Under the pieces are notes generated by a model. It did not search any database. It was given only the letters and a program-made list of their open reading frames with translations, and was not told where the DNA came from. Below are positions 35,949 through 44,669 of a DNA stretch of 64,000 nucleotides, piece by piece (position 1 is the first letter of the stretch; every line of letters begins with the position of its first letter). Origin of the DNA: an uncultured Capnocytophaga sp. (GTDB lineage Bacteria > Bacteroidota > Bacteroidia > Flavobacteriales > Flavobacteriaceae); assembly GCF_937936315.1 (NCBI RefSeq), contig NZ_CALGWU010000032.1, positions 1 through 64,000 on the forward strand. Direction: 5' to 3'. The position numbers and the translations under genes were made by a program.

Positions 35949-36830
35949 ATGAAAAAAATACTATTCTTTTTTGGATTATTCAGTTGTGTTTTTGCTCATT
36001 CACAAGAGCTTAATGCTATAGTAACAGTAAATACACAGCAAGTGAATTTGAGCAATCGTTCAGTATTCAAAACTTTAGAAAAGTCATTGCAAGAGTTTAT
36101 CAATCAAACGCGATGGACAGATATAAAGGTGCGTGAAAACGAGCGATTGCGTTGTAGTTTTACATTGGTGATTACTAAGTTTGAAAATACACGTTATGAG
36201 GCTACTCTTTTGGTACAATCGTCACGACCTGTGTATAATAGTGCTTATCAATCACCTATTTTTAACTTGCAAGATAAAGAAGTATCTTTTGAATATCAAG
36301 AATTTGCACCACTTTCATTTAATGAAAGTACTTTTGAGTCTAATCTTACTTCAGTAGTTGCTTACTATGCTTATTTGTTATTAGGCTTTGATGCTGATAC
36401 TTTTTCAGAAAAAGGAGGGTATCCTTATTTTATCAAAGCCAAACAGATTGCTAATTTAGGACAAAATAGTGGCTACGAAGGATGGATAGATAATGGTAGA
36501 AATAATCGTTTTTCACTTATAAACGAACTCATTTCTGAGAATTATGATGATTACCACAAAACTCTATATCAATATCACCGCTTAGGTTTAGACCAAATGA
36601 GTTCTAATGAAAAACAAGCTAAAGAAACAATCCAGAATGCTATCTTGTTATTAGATAGAATACCAAGTCTTCGCCTTAATTCTTATGCAATGACGCTCTT
36701 TTTCAATGCAAAAACTGATGAGATTACAGCTATTTTTGCAGGAGGGGCAATGGTAGATACTAAAAAACTAAAAGAAACCTTACAAAAATTAGCCCCAACT
36801 CAAAACACTAAATGGGGAGAAATTAAATAA
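35949..36830 (+). CDS. DUF4835 family exported protein
   Basis: A 293-residue protein from ATG 35949 with signal peptide MKKILFFFGLFSCVFAHSQ. The mature sequence starts ELNAIVTVNTQQV, the usual beginning of DUF4835. The family is common in flavobacteria, typically just upstream of recN, as here. Function unknown; probably periplasmic or outer-membrane associated. A start at 35910 would overlap ribBA and hide the signal peptide. Confidence 0.88.
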   Translation: MKKILFFFGLFSCVFAHSQELNAIVTVNTQQVNLSNRSVFKTLEKSLQEFINQTRWTDIKVRENERLRCSFTLVITKFENTRYEATLLVQSSRPVYNSAYQSPIFNLQDKEVSFEYQEFAPLSFNESTFESNLTSVVAYYAYLLLGFDADTFSEKGGYPYFIKAKQIANLGQNSGYEGWIDNGRNNRFSLINELISENYDDYHKTLYQYHRLGLDQMSSNEKQAKETIQNAILLLDRIPSLRLNSYAMTLFFNAKTDEITAIFAGGAMVDTKKLKETLQKLAPTQNTKWGEIK

Positions 36831-36835
36831 CGACT

Positions 36836-38494
36836 ATGCTCACATCACTTTCTATAAAAAACTATGCTCTTATAGATGACTTGAAAGTAGATTTTCCTGA
36901 AGGTTTTATTATAATTACTGGTGAAACAGGTTCGGGAAAATCAATTATGCTTGATGCTCTCTCTCTTATTTTAGGAAAACGTGCCGATATGGCTTCCCTT
37001 CGTAATAAAGAAGAAAAATGTGTAATAGAAGCAGAATTTTCACTACAAAAATATAGTTTTCAATCGTTGTTTAACGAATTAGATCTTGATTACGATTCAC
37101 AGACAATTATCCGTAGAGAGATACTCCCTTCAGGTAAATCAAGAGCTTTCATAAATGATGTCCCTGCTACTTTAGAAGTACTTTCTCGTTTAGGACAACT
37201 TTTAGTAGATATTCACTCTCAACATCAAACTTTAGCCTTGAGTGATACTTCTTTTCAGTTTGAAATTATTGATGCTATGGCTGATGATCAATCACTTCTT
37301 ATAGCATATTCACAGCTTCATCAATTATTAAAGAAGGAACAGAAAAAATTACAAGAACTTATCGAATTTCAAAAAAATGCAACTAAGGAATATGATTATA
37401 ATTTGCACCAACTAAAAGAATTTAAATCAGTCACATTAGAAGAAGGCATTCTAGAGGAATTAGAAGAGAGTTATCAAGAAGCTTCAAATATAGAAGATAT
37501 AAAAGAAAGTGTAACAGAAAGTATACAGTTGCTCAATGATGAGGAAGTAGGGATACTCAATAACTTACGTGAACTCAAGCGTGCATTTTCTAATCTTACA
37601 GAATACAAGCAGCAATACAGAGAGCTCTATGAACGTATAGAATCTGCATTTTTAGAACTCGAAGATTTGAACAGTGAAATAGCCTATATAGACGAAAATA
37701 TAGAAACTGATCCTGAGAGTTTAGAAGAAATATCGGCTCAACTCAACAAAATATACGCACTCCAAAAGAAACACAAAGTAACAACAATTGCTGAACTCAT
37801 TAAAATTCAGAAGGAATTAGAAGAAGCAGTATCTAAAACTGAAAGTGTAGATATAGATCTCAATCAGCAACAAAAAGCAGTAGAAGCCCAAAGGGTTGCT
37901 ACTCTAGAAAAAGCTACCGAGATTCACAAAGCACGTGAAAAGGTAATTCCTGCTTTAGATAAGAAACTCACACACTTTATGCACGAATTAGGTATGCCAA
38001 ATGGTAAATTTGCTATAGAGCTCAAAACTACTGATAGTTTCTTTACTAATGGCAATGATGAGTTATCATTCCTTTTTTCAGCTAATAAAGGTGGAGATTT
38101 TGGTACTTTGAAAAAAGTAGCTTCAGGAGGAGAACTCTCACGTATAATGTTAGCAGTAAAAGCTATAATGGCAGAGCATACTGCCTTGCCTACTATAATG
38201 TTTGACGAAATAGATACAGGAGTGTCTGGAGAAATTTCTCAGAAAATGGGTGATATAATGAAAACAATGAGTAAAAACCGACAAGTATTTGCAATTACTC
38301 ACTTACCGCAAATAGCTGCTAAAGGGAATTATCATTTTAAAGTATTTAAAGAAGATAAGAATGGTAAGACTACCACACATTTGAAATTACTCACTGAAGA
38401 AGAACGTATTACTGAACTATCAGAAATGTTAGAAGGTAAAAATAGTGGAGTTTCAGCACGAAACCACGCAATAGAACTATTAAAAAAGGGATGA
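36836..38494 (+). CDS. recN: RecN, DNA repair SMC-like ATPase
   Basis: A 552-residue SMC-family protein acting early in double-strand break repair. Walker A GETGSGKS at 29-36, paired coiled-coil arms (about 155-365), ABC signature ASGGELSRIMLAVKA, and Walker B TIMFDEIDTGVSG with D-loop. Ends MLEGKNSGVSARNHAIELLKKG. Last gene of the run begun at 32696. The stop codon lies inside a perfect terminator hairpin shared with the convergent idi gene. Confidence 0.96.
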   Translation: MLTSLSIKNYALIDDLKVDFPEGFIIITGETGSGKSIMLDALSLILGKRADMASLRNKEEKCVIEAEFSLQKYSFQSLFNELDLDYDSQTIIRREILPSGKSRAFINDVPATLEVLSRLGQLLVDIHSQHQTLALSDTSFQFEIIDAMADDQSLLIAYSQLHQLLKKEQKKLQELIEFQKNATKEYDYNLHQLKEFKSVTLEEGILEELEESYQEASNIEDIKESVTESIQLLNDEEVGILNNLRELKRAFSNLTEYKQQYRELYERIESAFLELEDLNSEIAYIDENIETDPESLEEISAQLNKIYALQKKHKVTTIAELIKIQKELEEAVSKTESVDIDLNQQQKAVEAQRVATLEKATEIHKAREKVIPALDKKLTHFMHELGMPNGKFAIELKTTDSFFTNGNDELSFLFSANKGGDFGTLKKVASGGELSRIMLAVKAIMAEHTALPTIMFDEIDTGVSGEISQKMGDIMKTMSKNRQVFAITHLPQIAAKGNYHFKVFKEDKNGKTTTHLKLLTEEERITELSEMLEGKNSGVSARNHAIELLKKG

Positions 38495-38512
38495 TTTAAT
38501 CATCCCTTTTTT
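38482..38512. terminator. Bidirectional terminator overlapping recN and idi ends
   Basis: A nearly perfect palindrome: AAAAAAGGGATGA at 38482-38494 pairs over 13-14 bp with 38499-38512, loop of about 3 nt. It contains the recN stop and reaches the last bases of idi, serving both directions. Confidence 0.88.
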
Positions 38513-39026
38513 ATTGACTAATCTGATTGTAGAATTTATCAAAAATAATTTTAAACCATTCAGTATATTGATGAGGATGTTTTGTAATATCAGCTTTGAT
38601 GTTTTTGGGAGATTCCCAACGCCAACTAGATACTTCATCAGGGTTAATAATAGGTGAATCATTGTAATAACCTATAAGGATATGGTCGAGTTCGTGTTCA
38701 GTAAGCCCATTGTCAAAAGGGACTTTATAAATAAAACTTAACACTTCACTAAGCTCTGTAACAAATCCCATTTCTTCTTGTAATCGGCGTTTACCAGCTT
38801 CAATAGTAGTCTCTCCTTCACGTGGATGACTGCAACAAGTGTTTGTCCACAAATTAGGTGAATGGTACTTATTAGCAGCTCTTTGTTGCAGCATAATCTC
38901 CCCTTTATCGTTAAGTATAAATACAGAGAAAGCCCTATGTAATAGCGCTTTTTGATGTACTTCAAGCTTTTCCATCAAGCCTATAGGGTTGTCTTGTTCG
39001 TCTACTAATATTACTTTTTCTTCCAT
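38511..39026 (-). CDS. idi: Idi, isopentenyl-diphosphate delta-isomerase type I
   Basis: A 171-residue Nudix-fold enzyme interconverting IPP and DMAPP. The catalytic Cys is in TNTCCSHPREGE (C64/C65), with the Nudix box region GKRRLQEEMGF and the catalytic Glu near WRWESPK. Length matches bacterial type I enzymes. It follows the DUF192 gene by 9 nt, in the lgt-DUF192-idi operon. Confidence 0.94.
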   Translation of the reverse strand: MEEKVILVDEQDNPIGLMEKLEVHQKALLHRAFSVFILNDKGEIMLQQRAANKYHSPNLWTNTCCSHPREGETTIEAGKRRLQEEMGFVTELSEVLSFIYKVPFDNGLTEHELDHILIGYYNDSPIINPDEVSSWRWESPKNIKADITKHPHQYTEWFKIIFDKFYNQISQ

Positions 39027-39035
39027 CGCAAAGGT

Positions 39036-39548
39036 TTATTTTACTTCTACCCTATCACCTTTATCAATTCCCCATTTATCAGCTAAACCTCCATTAATTT
39101 CAAGTACATACATCGCAGGTTTTTCTGAAGGTAAAGAGGTTTCATCGTATGGGCGAGCGTTTTTAGCAATACTTACTACCTTCTTATCTTTGTCTAAATA
39201 GATGATATCCAAAGAAATTTCAGTATTTCTCATATAAAAGGAGCGTGGTGCTTCTTCAGAGAATATAAACCACATTCCTTGATGTTCATCCATTGAAGAA
39301 CGATACATCAATCCTAAGGAACGTTCCATTTCATTTTTTGCAAACTCTACATCAATGGTTTGGATAAGGGAATCGTTTTTAAAAATAGAAAGCTCTCCGT
39401 CTTTAGTAAACTGAATGTCATCAGGGGTAATCTCTACGATTTGTTCAGTTTTATTACTGCCAAAAAAACGAGGTAAAATGAGAGCGATTGCAGCTAAGGC
39501 TACTAATGCCAAAGCTACTGTTACAAAGTGTTTTCTAAAAAATTGCAT
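39036..39548 (-). CDS. DUF192 family membrane-anchored protein
   Basis: A 170-residue protein with one N-terminal membrane anchor (about 9-27) and a DUF192 domain (about 55-170): EFAKNEMERSLGLMYRSSMDEHQGMWFIF, here read across in pieces, with the usual MYR and GMWF landmarks and the ending ADKWGIDKGDRVEV. Function of DUF192 is not settled; members are extracytoplasmic in Bacteria. Sits 18 nt after lgt and 9 nt before idi. Confidence 0.88.
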   Translation of the reverse strand: MQFFRKHFVTVALALVALAAIALILPRFFGSNKTEQIVEITPDDIQFTKDGELSIFKNDSLIQTIDVEFAKNEMERSLGLMYRSSMDEHQGMWFIFSEEAPRSFYMRNTEISLDIIYLDKDKKVVSIAKNARPYDETSLPSEKPAMYVLEINGGLADKWGIDKGDRVEVK

Positions 39549-39566
39549 TTTTGTTTTTGAATATAA

Positions 39567-40517
39567 TTATACTTTTTGTGTTTTTCTAAATAATAAATAA
39601 AATCCTACTATGATAAATGGAATGCTCAGCCATTGACCTGTAGAAAATAAACCTAAAGAACTTTCAAATCCTCCTTGACTTTCTTTTACAAATTCTACCG
39701 CAAAACGAATGCTCCACAAAGCTATTAAGAAAAGACCGAAAATAAAGTAAGGTTTATTCTTCTTGTCAGTTTTCCAATACACGTACCACAATACCCAAAA
39801 CAGACAGAAATAACCAAAGGCTTCGTATAATTGTGCAGGGTGTTGGTAAGGAATGGAGGCTAATATTTCGGAGAAACGTGGGTCGTGAGCAATGAGTTGG
39901 TAAGCCGATTGTGGGTCAGATTGTTGAGTGATTTCCATTGCTTGGCGTGGAAAGATAGCTCCTCCTTGTACAAATTTCACCCCTAAAGGAAAAGTGTCAC
40001 TTACTTCTTTACCATTGATTTCAGAATTGAAAAAATTCCCAAAGCGTACAAACATTCCTCCAATAGTAATAGGAATTACTACACGGTCTAATATCCATGA
40101 TAGACTGATATCTTTATATTTACGTACATATAGTATCATAGCAATAATAATCCCTACGGCAGCCCCGTGACTTGCTAAACCTGAAAATCCAGTAAGTTCC
40201 CAGCCTCCTCCTGCCTTTTCTTTGATAGGTAAAAAGATCTCTAGCAAATGGTCTTTGAAATAATCCCAATTGTAGAAGAAACAATCACCTAAACGTGCAC
40301 CTACTAAGGTAGCAACTGCTGTATAGACAAATAAAGTATCAAGCTGTTGTACAGTTTTACCTTCATTGAGATATATTTTTTTAGTGAGATACCACCCCAA
40401 ACTAAAAGCGACGATAAACATTAAGCTGTAATAACGAAGAGAAAATGAGCCTACAATAGGTAAGTTTATAGTAGTGAGAATCTCATTAGAATTCCATATA
40501 AAATTTAAAGCAATCAT
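39567..40517 (-). CDS. lgt: Lgt, prolipoprotein diacylglyceryl transferase
   Basis: A 316-residue inner-membrane enzyme with seven helices that attaches diacylglycerol to the lipobox cysteine of prolipoproteins, of which several are encoded in this window. Key family motifs: SLRYYSLMF, ASHGAAVGIIIA (catalytic His), and the signature MFVRFGNFFNSEINGK. The C-terminal half carries HPAQLYEA. Transcribed from a TACTTTTA-type promoter divergent from rsmD. Confidence 0.95.
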   Translation of the reverse strand: MIALNFIWNSNEILTTINLPIVGSFSLRYYSLMFIVAFSLGWYLTKKIYLNEGKTVQQLDTLFVYTAVATLVGARLGDCFFYNWDYFKDHLLEIFLPIKEKAGGGWELTGFSGLASHGAAVGIIIAMILYVRKYKDISLSWILDRVVIPITIGGMFVRFGNFFNSEINGKEVSDTFPLGVKFVQGGAIFPRQAMEITQQSDPQSAYQLIAHDPRFSEILASIPYQHPAQLYEAFGYFCLFWVLWYVYWKTDKKNKPYFIFGLFLIALWSIRFAVEFVKESQGGFESSLGLFSTGQWLSIPFIIVGFYLLFRKTQKV

Positions 40518-40538
40518 ATAGTGATAGTTTTGAGGGCG

Positions 40539-40568
40539 TAAAAGTACAACTTTTTATTGAATGCACAA
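40539..40568 (-). promoter_or_regulatory. Probable promoter of lgt (TACTTTTA variant)
   Basis: Minus strand: TTG at 40568-40566, a 19-nt spacer, TACTTTTA at 40546-40539 followed by CGCC, the same core as before etfB. 22 nt before the ATG. Confidence 0.5.
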
Positions 40569-40572
40569 GCAA

Positions 40573-40604
40573 TTTGTATGTATTCGTATTTTTTAGTACT
40601 TTTG
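40573..40604 (+). promoter_or_regulatory. Promoter of rsmD
   Basis: TTTG at 40573-40576, a 20-nt spacer, TACTTTTG at 40597-40604, 23 nt before the ATG at 40628. Back to back with the lgt promoter. Confidence 0.78.
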
Positions 40605-40627
40605 TCGCCAGATATAATTAATGAAAA

Positions 40628-41161
40628 ATGCGCATCATTTCAGGAAAAAATAAAGGTAAACAATTAATAGCACCAGCCAAACTCCCTGTTCGACCTACAA
40701 CCGATTTTGCTAAGGAGGCTTTGTTCAATATTCTTAACAACTATTACTATTTTGATGAACTTTCGGTACTTGATCTTTTTGCAGGTACAGGAAATATCAG
40801 TTATGAATTTGCTAGCAGGGGGTGTCCTTCACTTATTGCAGTGGATAGTCATAGTGGTTGCGTGCAGTTTATTAGCAAAACAGCACGTGAGCTTGACTAT
40901 CCTATCACAGTGCTCAAAGCTGATGTGTATGAATACCTCAAACGTACTGTACAGCGTTTTGATGTAATTTTTGCTGACCCTCCTTATGAACTTCCTATAG
41001 AAAAATTTACTGAGATTGCTGAGCTCGTTTTTGAAAGAGATTTTCTCAATGAAAATGGCACTCTCATTATAGAACATTCTTCTCGTACTGACCTCTCAAA
41101 TTTACCTCACTTTGTAACCTCTAAAAAATATGGAGGTTGTGTGTTTAGTATGTTTGAATAA
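40628..41161 (+). CDS. rsmD: RsmD, 16S rRNA m2G966 methyltransferase
   Basis: A 177-residue methyltransferase modifying G966 of 16S rRNA. N-terminal MRIISGKNKGKQL and RPTTDFAKEALFN, SAM motif VLDLFAGTGNISYEF, and catalytic FADPPYELP. The ATG at 40621 is out of frame and stops quickly, so 40628 is the start. The stop lies 3 nt from the end of the convergent AlkD-like gene. Confidence 0.95.
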   Translation: MRIISGKNKGKQLIAPAKLPVRPTTDFAKEALFNILNNYYYFDELSVLDLFAGTGNISYEFASRGCPSLIAVDSHSGCVQFISKTARELDYPITVLKADVYEYLKRTVQRFDVIFADPPYELPIEKFTEIAELVFERDFLNENGTLIIEHSSRTDLSNLPHFVTSKKYGGCVFSMFE

Positions 41162-41164
41162 TTT

Positions 41165-41851
41165 TTAATTTGTCAATTTAAATTGAAGTAAGTATTCTTT
41201 TGTTTCAGCTGAAATACGCAAACTTTCTCTCGCCTTTTGTATGGTTTTGTTTTGTACAAAAGGCGTAAGTGTTTTAGCTTCTATATAAGGGATTGTAGCC
41301 TTGTATTGTTTAGCTAAAGCTGTAGCGAAATACCACGCTATCATCATATTGATGTAATATTCTTCTGAACGTATGGCAGCTACCCAATCTAAATGAGTTG
41401 TTTTAAAATGCTCATCTAAGTAATTAGAGAGTAATACCCCAATAGCATAACGCACTGTATAAGTTTCGCTACTTTTGAGCCATTTTTGAACATAACTCAA
41501 CACTTCTTCAGGGTATTTCAAGAAAATTTTAGGGGCAAAAGTATCGCAAGTAGCCCAATTGTCGATATATGGTAAAAATTGTGTAGTGTATTGTATTACC
41601 TTTTCAAAATCTTTCAATTGAGCTATGATAAAGGCGTGCAGATTATTTTCTTCGTAGTAATAATGAGGCAATTTTTCCAAGAAAGCCATAGCCTCCTTAG
41701 GTTGTTGTTTCAGTAATTCTTTAGCTAAAGAGCGCATTGCTGGGGTTCGTACTCCAATGATACATTCTTTATCAATGGTAGGGATAAGTTTAGCAGTAAA
41801 ATCGCGGTAAGGAATATCAGCTAAAGCTAGAAGACGTTCTGTTATAAACAT
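41165..41851 (-). CDS. AlkD-like DNA alkylation repair protein
   Basis: A 228-residue all-helical HEAT-like-repeat protein of the DNA alkylation repair (AlkD/AlkC) superfamily. The landmark YIDNWATCDTFAPK (W and D of the AlkD active region) is present, as are GVRTPAMRSLAKEL and the ARESLRISAETKEYL end. AlkD removes alkylated purines without base flipping; whether this member is a glycosylase is inference. Start chosen at 41851 because the in-frame ATG at 41875 lies within the promoter element. Confidence 0.85.
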   Translation of the reverse strand: MFITERLLALADIPYRDFTAKLIPTIDKECIIGVRTPAMRSLAKELLKQQPKEAMAFLEKLPHYYYEENNLHAFIIAQLKDFEKVIQYTTQFLPYIDNWATCDTFAPKIFLKYPEEVLSYVQKWLKSSETYTVRYAIGVLLSNYLDEHFKTTHLDWVAAIRSEEYYINMMIAWYFATALAKQYKATIPYIEAKTLTPFVQNKTIQKARESLRISAETKEYLLQFKLTN

Positions 41852-41872
41852 AATGATAAATAATTGGTGAGG

Positions 41873-41880
41873 CAAATGTA
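41873..41880 (-). promoter_or_regulatory. TAnnTTTG element of the AlkD-like gene
   Basis: TACATTTG on the minus strand, 22 nt before the ATG at 41851. No clear -33 box. It rules out the upstream ATG at 41875. Confidence 0.5.
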
Positions 41881-41920
41881 CAAAATAAATGATAAATGAT
41901 AGAAGTTCAGATAAAAAATC

Positions 41921-41951
41921 TTGCTTTTTATGGAAATAGTTTGTAACTTTG
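41921..41951 (+). promoter_or_regulatory. Promoter of the phosphoribosyltransferase gene
   Basis: TTG at 41921-41923, a 20-nt spacer, TAACTTTG at 41944-41951. An in-frame start at 41949 falls inside it, so translation must begin at 41970 or 41976. Confidence 0.75.
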
Positions 41952-41975
41952 TCGCGTTTAATAAATTATATGTAT

Positions 41976-42470
41976 ATGACACAAATATTAAATCACGCCG
42001 ATATTGAACACAAAATAAGACGCATTGCTTATCAAATTTATGAAACACATCTTAATGAAGAGGAAATCGTGTTAGCAGGTATCAATGGCAATGGATATGT
42101 ATTTGCAGAGAAACTTGCAGTAGCATTGGCAGGTATTTCACCTTTAAAAGTAGTTTTATGCCAAATTATAATGGATAAAAAAAATCCATTGATAGGTACT
42201 ACGATTTCTATTTCTGCTGAACAATATACTGATAAAGCAGTGATAGTGGTAGATGATGTGCTCAATTCAGGGCGTACACTTATCTATGGAGTGAAACACT
42301 TCTTAGAAGTACCTCTAAAACGACTTACAACAGCAGTGTTAGTGAATCGCAATCATAAAGATTATCCTATAAAAGCTGATTTTAAAGGCATTTCATTATC
42401 TACTTCCTTACAAGAACACATTTCAGTAACTTTTGAACCAAGTAATTATAGTGTAGATTTGTCGAATTAA
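41976..42470 (+). CDS. PyrR-like phosphoribosyltransferase
   Basis: A 164-residue type I PRTase from ATG 41976 (MTQILNHADIEHKIRR); an ATG 6 nt upstream is also possible. The PRPP loop is VIVVDDVLNSGRTLIYG near residues 87-103, and AGINGNGYVFAEKL is the flexible-loop strand. It most resembles PyrR/uracil PRTase-like proteins, which can regulate pyrimidine genes or salvage uracil; this cannot be settled here. Downstream is a permease after 14 nt. Confidence 0.82.
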   Translation: MTQILNHADIEHKIRRIAYQIYETHLNEEEIVLAGINGNGYVFAEKLAVALAGISPLKVVLCQIIMDKKNPLIGTTISISAEQYTDKAVIVVDDVLNSGRTLIYGVKHFLEVPLKRLTTAVLVNRNHKDYPIKADFKGISLSTSLQEHISVTFEPSNYSVDLSN

Positions 42471-42484
42471 TTATTTAATTTGTT

Positions 42485-44341
42485 ATGTACACAACACTCA
42501 TCATTCTCTTTATATCAGCCTTGTTTTTTATGAGCGGTAAAGTCCGTTCCGATTTGGTAGCTATGTGCGCCTTAGTGCTTTTAGTACTTTTCGGTATTCT
42601 TACACCCGAACAAGCCTTGTCAGGTTTTTCGGATAAGGTAGTGGTGATGATGATAGGACTTTTTGTAGTAGGAGGTGCTATCTTCCAAACGGGATTAGCA
42701 AAGATGATGAGTAGTAAAATCTTGCGTTTAGCAGGTGATAGTGAGGTGAAGCTCCTTGTTCTGGTGATGCTTGTTACAGCTTTTATTGGAGCTTTTGTAA
42801 GCAATACAGGTACAGTAGCCTTGATGATGCCTATTATTGTGAGTATGGCAATGAGTGGTAATATCAATAGTAGTAGGTTGCTGATGCCTATGGCTTTTGC
42901 AAGTAGTATGGGCGGTATGATGACACTCATCGGTACACCTCCTAACTTAGTAATCGATGGAGAGTTAGTGAAAAATGGCTATGACAAACTCACCTTTTTC
43001 TCATTCACCCCTGTAGGATTAGTATGTTTATTAGTAGGGATGTTAGTATTGATACCTATTACTAAAATCTTTTTAACTAAAAAAGGAGAAGGAGGAAGTG
43101 ACAAAGGCAAAGGAGGAAAATCGCTGAGTGATTTAGTAGGGGAATATCAATTATCTAAGAACTTATATCGCGTATTGGTAAACGAAAATACTTTATTCAA
43201 AGGTAAGACACTTAAAGAAATTAATCTTTCACAACATTATCATATTTCAGTATTAGAAATTAGGCGCAAACCTGCTTCTAATAATCCTTTTTTTAAAACA
43301 GGTAATCAGGAGATTGTAAATGCAGACACTGTAATTTATGAAGGAGATATTCTTTATTTACGAGGTGATTTTGAGTCAATTAAACAAATGAATGTTGAAA
43401 ATCACTTGAACTTCCTTGATACACACCATCCTGAACAACGTTTGCCTAATGAATTACACTTTCACGATATAGGAATAGCTGAAGTGTTGATAATGCCCGC
43501 TTCTAAATTAGTAAATACTCGTATTAGTGATAGCAAACTGCGTGAGCACTATGGGCTTAATATCTTAGGTATTCAACGTAAGGATACCTATATTTTACAG
43601 AACTTGAAAGACGAAAAGATGCACGCAGGTGATATATTATTAGTACAAGGAACTTGGGATCATATAGCCAAGTTAGATGCCGAAAGAAGTCAGTTAGTAG
43701 TATTAGGTCAACCTCTTGCCGAAGCATCGAAAGTAACCCTCACTCATAAAGCTCCTATAGCAGCCTTGATAATGGTAGCAATGGTAGTAGCGATGATGTT
43801 CGATTTTATTCCTATAGCTCCTGTAACAGCTGTACTCATAGCCTCTCTTCTAATGGTTATTTCAGGTGCTTTACGCAATATAGAAGCAGCTTACAAAACG
43901 ATTAATTGGGAGAGTATTGTGCTTATTGCAGGTATGTTGCCAATGGCATTAGCCTTAGAAAAAACAGGAGTATCTGCTTTAGTTTCTAATGCATTAGTAG
44001 GAAGTTTAGGCGATAAAAGTCCATATATACTATTAGCAGGGGTATATTTCACCACTTCATTAATGACAATGTTTATTAGTAATACAGCTACAGCGGTACT
44101 TTTAGCACCTATTGCTATGAAAACAGCTTTATCGTTAGGTTTACAACCTCAAGCATTTATGTTCGCAGTAGCTGTAGGAGCGAGTATGTGTTTTGCTTCA
44201 CCATTTTCTACTCCTCCCAATGCTTTAGTAATGTCAGCAGGACGTTATACATTTTCCGATTATGTAAAAGTAGGCTTACCATTACAAATTATTATGGGGA
44301 TTGTAATGGTGTTTGTTTTACCGTTATTATTTCCATTTTGA
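42485..44341 (+). CDS. SLC13/DASS-type permease with two TrkA-C (RCK_C) domains
   Basis: A 618-residue inner-membrane transporter. Two five- to six-helix halves contain SNTGTVALMMPI and SNTATAVLLAPI, the paired SNT substrate/Na+-binding motifs of the DASS superfamily, plus IGTPPNLV and STPPNALV loops. Two RCK_C domains (about 225-300 and 325-395) sit between the halves on the cytoplasmic side, a layout typical of divalent-anion or sulfate permeases of the SAC1/YbhI type. Substrate unknown. Contrast with the RCK-free homologue at 56642. Confidence 0.9.
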   Translation: MYTTLIILFISALFFMSGKVRSDLVAMCALVLLVLFGILTPEQALSGFSDKVVVMMIGLFVVGGAIFQTGLAKMMSSKILRLAGDSEVKLLVLVMLVTAFIGAFVSNTGTVALMMPIIVSMAMSGNINSSRLLMPMAFASSMGGMMTLIGTPPNLVIDGELVKNGYDKLTFFSFTPVGLVCLLVGMLVLIPITKIFLTKKGEGGSDKGKGGKSLSDLVGEYQLSKNLYRVLVNENTLFKGKTLKEINLSQHYHISVLEIRRKPASNNPFFKTGNQEIVNADTVIYEGDILYLRGDFESIKQMNVENHLNFLDTHHPEQRLPNELHFHDIGIAEVLIMPASKLVNTRISDSKLREHYGLNILGIQRKDTYILQNLKDEKMHAGDILLVQGTWDHIAKLDAERSQLVVLGQPLAEASKVTLTHKAPIAALIMVAMVVAMMFDFIPIAPVTAVLIASLLMVISGALRNIEAAYKTINWESIVLIAGMLPMALALEKTGVSALVSNALVGSLGDKSPYILLAGVYFTTSLMTMFISNTATAVLLAPIAMKTALSLGLQPQAFMFAVAVGASMCFASPFSTPPNALVMSAGRYTFSDYVKVGLPLQIIMGIVMVFVLPLLFPF

Positions 44342-44351
44342 TAAAAAGTTG

Positions 44352-44359
44352 TATCTTTG
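44352..44359 (+). promoter_or_regulatory. TAnnTTTG element of the DUF6722 gene
   Basis: TATCTTTG, 23 nt before the ATG at 44383. No TTG box at the usual spacing. Confidence 0.55.
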
Positions 44360-44382
44360 CCGAAAATTATTAAAAATAAAGA

Positions 44383-44649
44383 ATGAAAAAAAGAATTTCA
44401 GATTTTTTGTTAGACGTTTCTAAATACGTATTTGCAGGCTTGTTAATAGCTCCATTATTTAACTCTTCTTTTATGTGTAATGAAGCTTGCTGGTGTGCTT
44501 TTATAGTAGCTATATTAGCTCTTATAGTAGGACTTTCCCTCTCTAAACAGAAAAAAGTATTAGGAAATAAAAATAACAATAACCGCAATAAAAATTATCG
44601 CAAAAATAATAACAATAGGAATAATAACACTGCTGCCAACAAAGCATAA
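44383..44649 (+). CDS. DUF6722-like small membrane protein with Asn-rich tail
   Basis: An 88-residue protein. MKKRISDFLLDVSKYVFAG is the usual start of this small Bacteroidota family; two membrane helices follow (about 14-30 and 36-54, with a C-x-x-x-C-x-C cluster between them), then a basic tail of Asn, Lys and Arg (residues 62-88) coded by A-rich repeats. Function unknown. It has its own promoter element and precedes the cysteine desulfurase gene by 20 nt. Confidence 0.75.
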   Translation: MKKRISDFLLDVSKYVFAGLLIAPLFNSSFMCNEACWCAFIVAILALIVGLSLSKQKKVLGNKNNNNRNKNYRKNNNNRNNNTAANKA

Positions 44650-44669
44650 CAATTTCTCCTTCAAAAACT

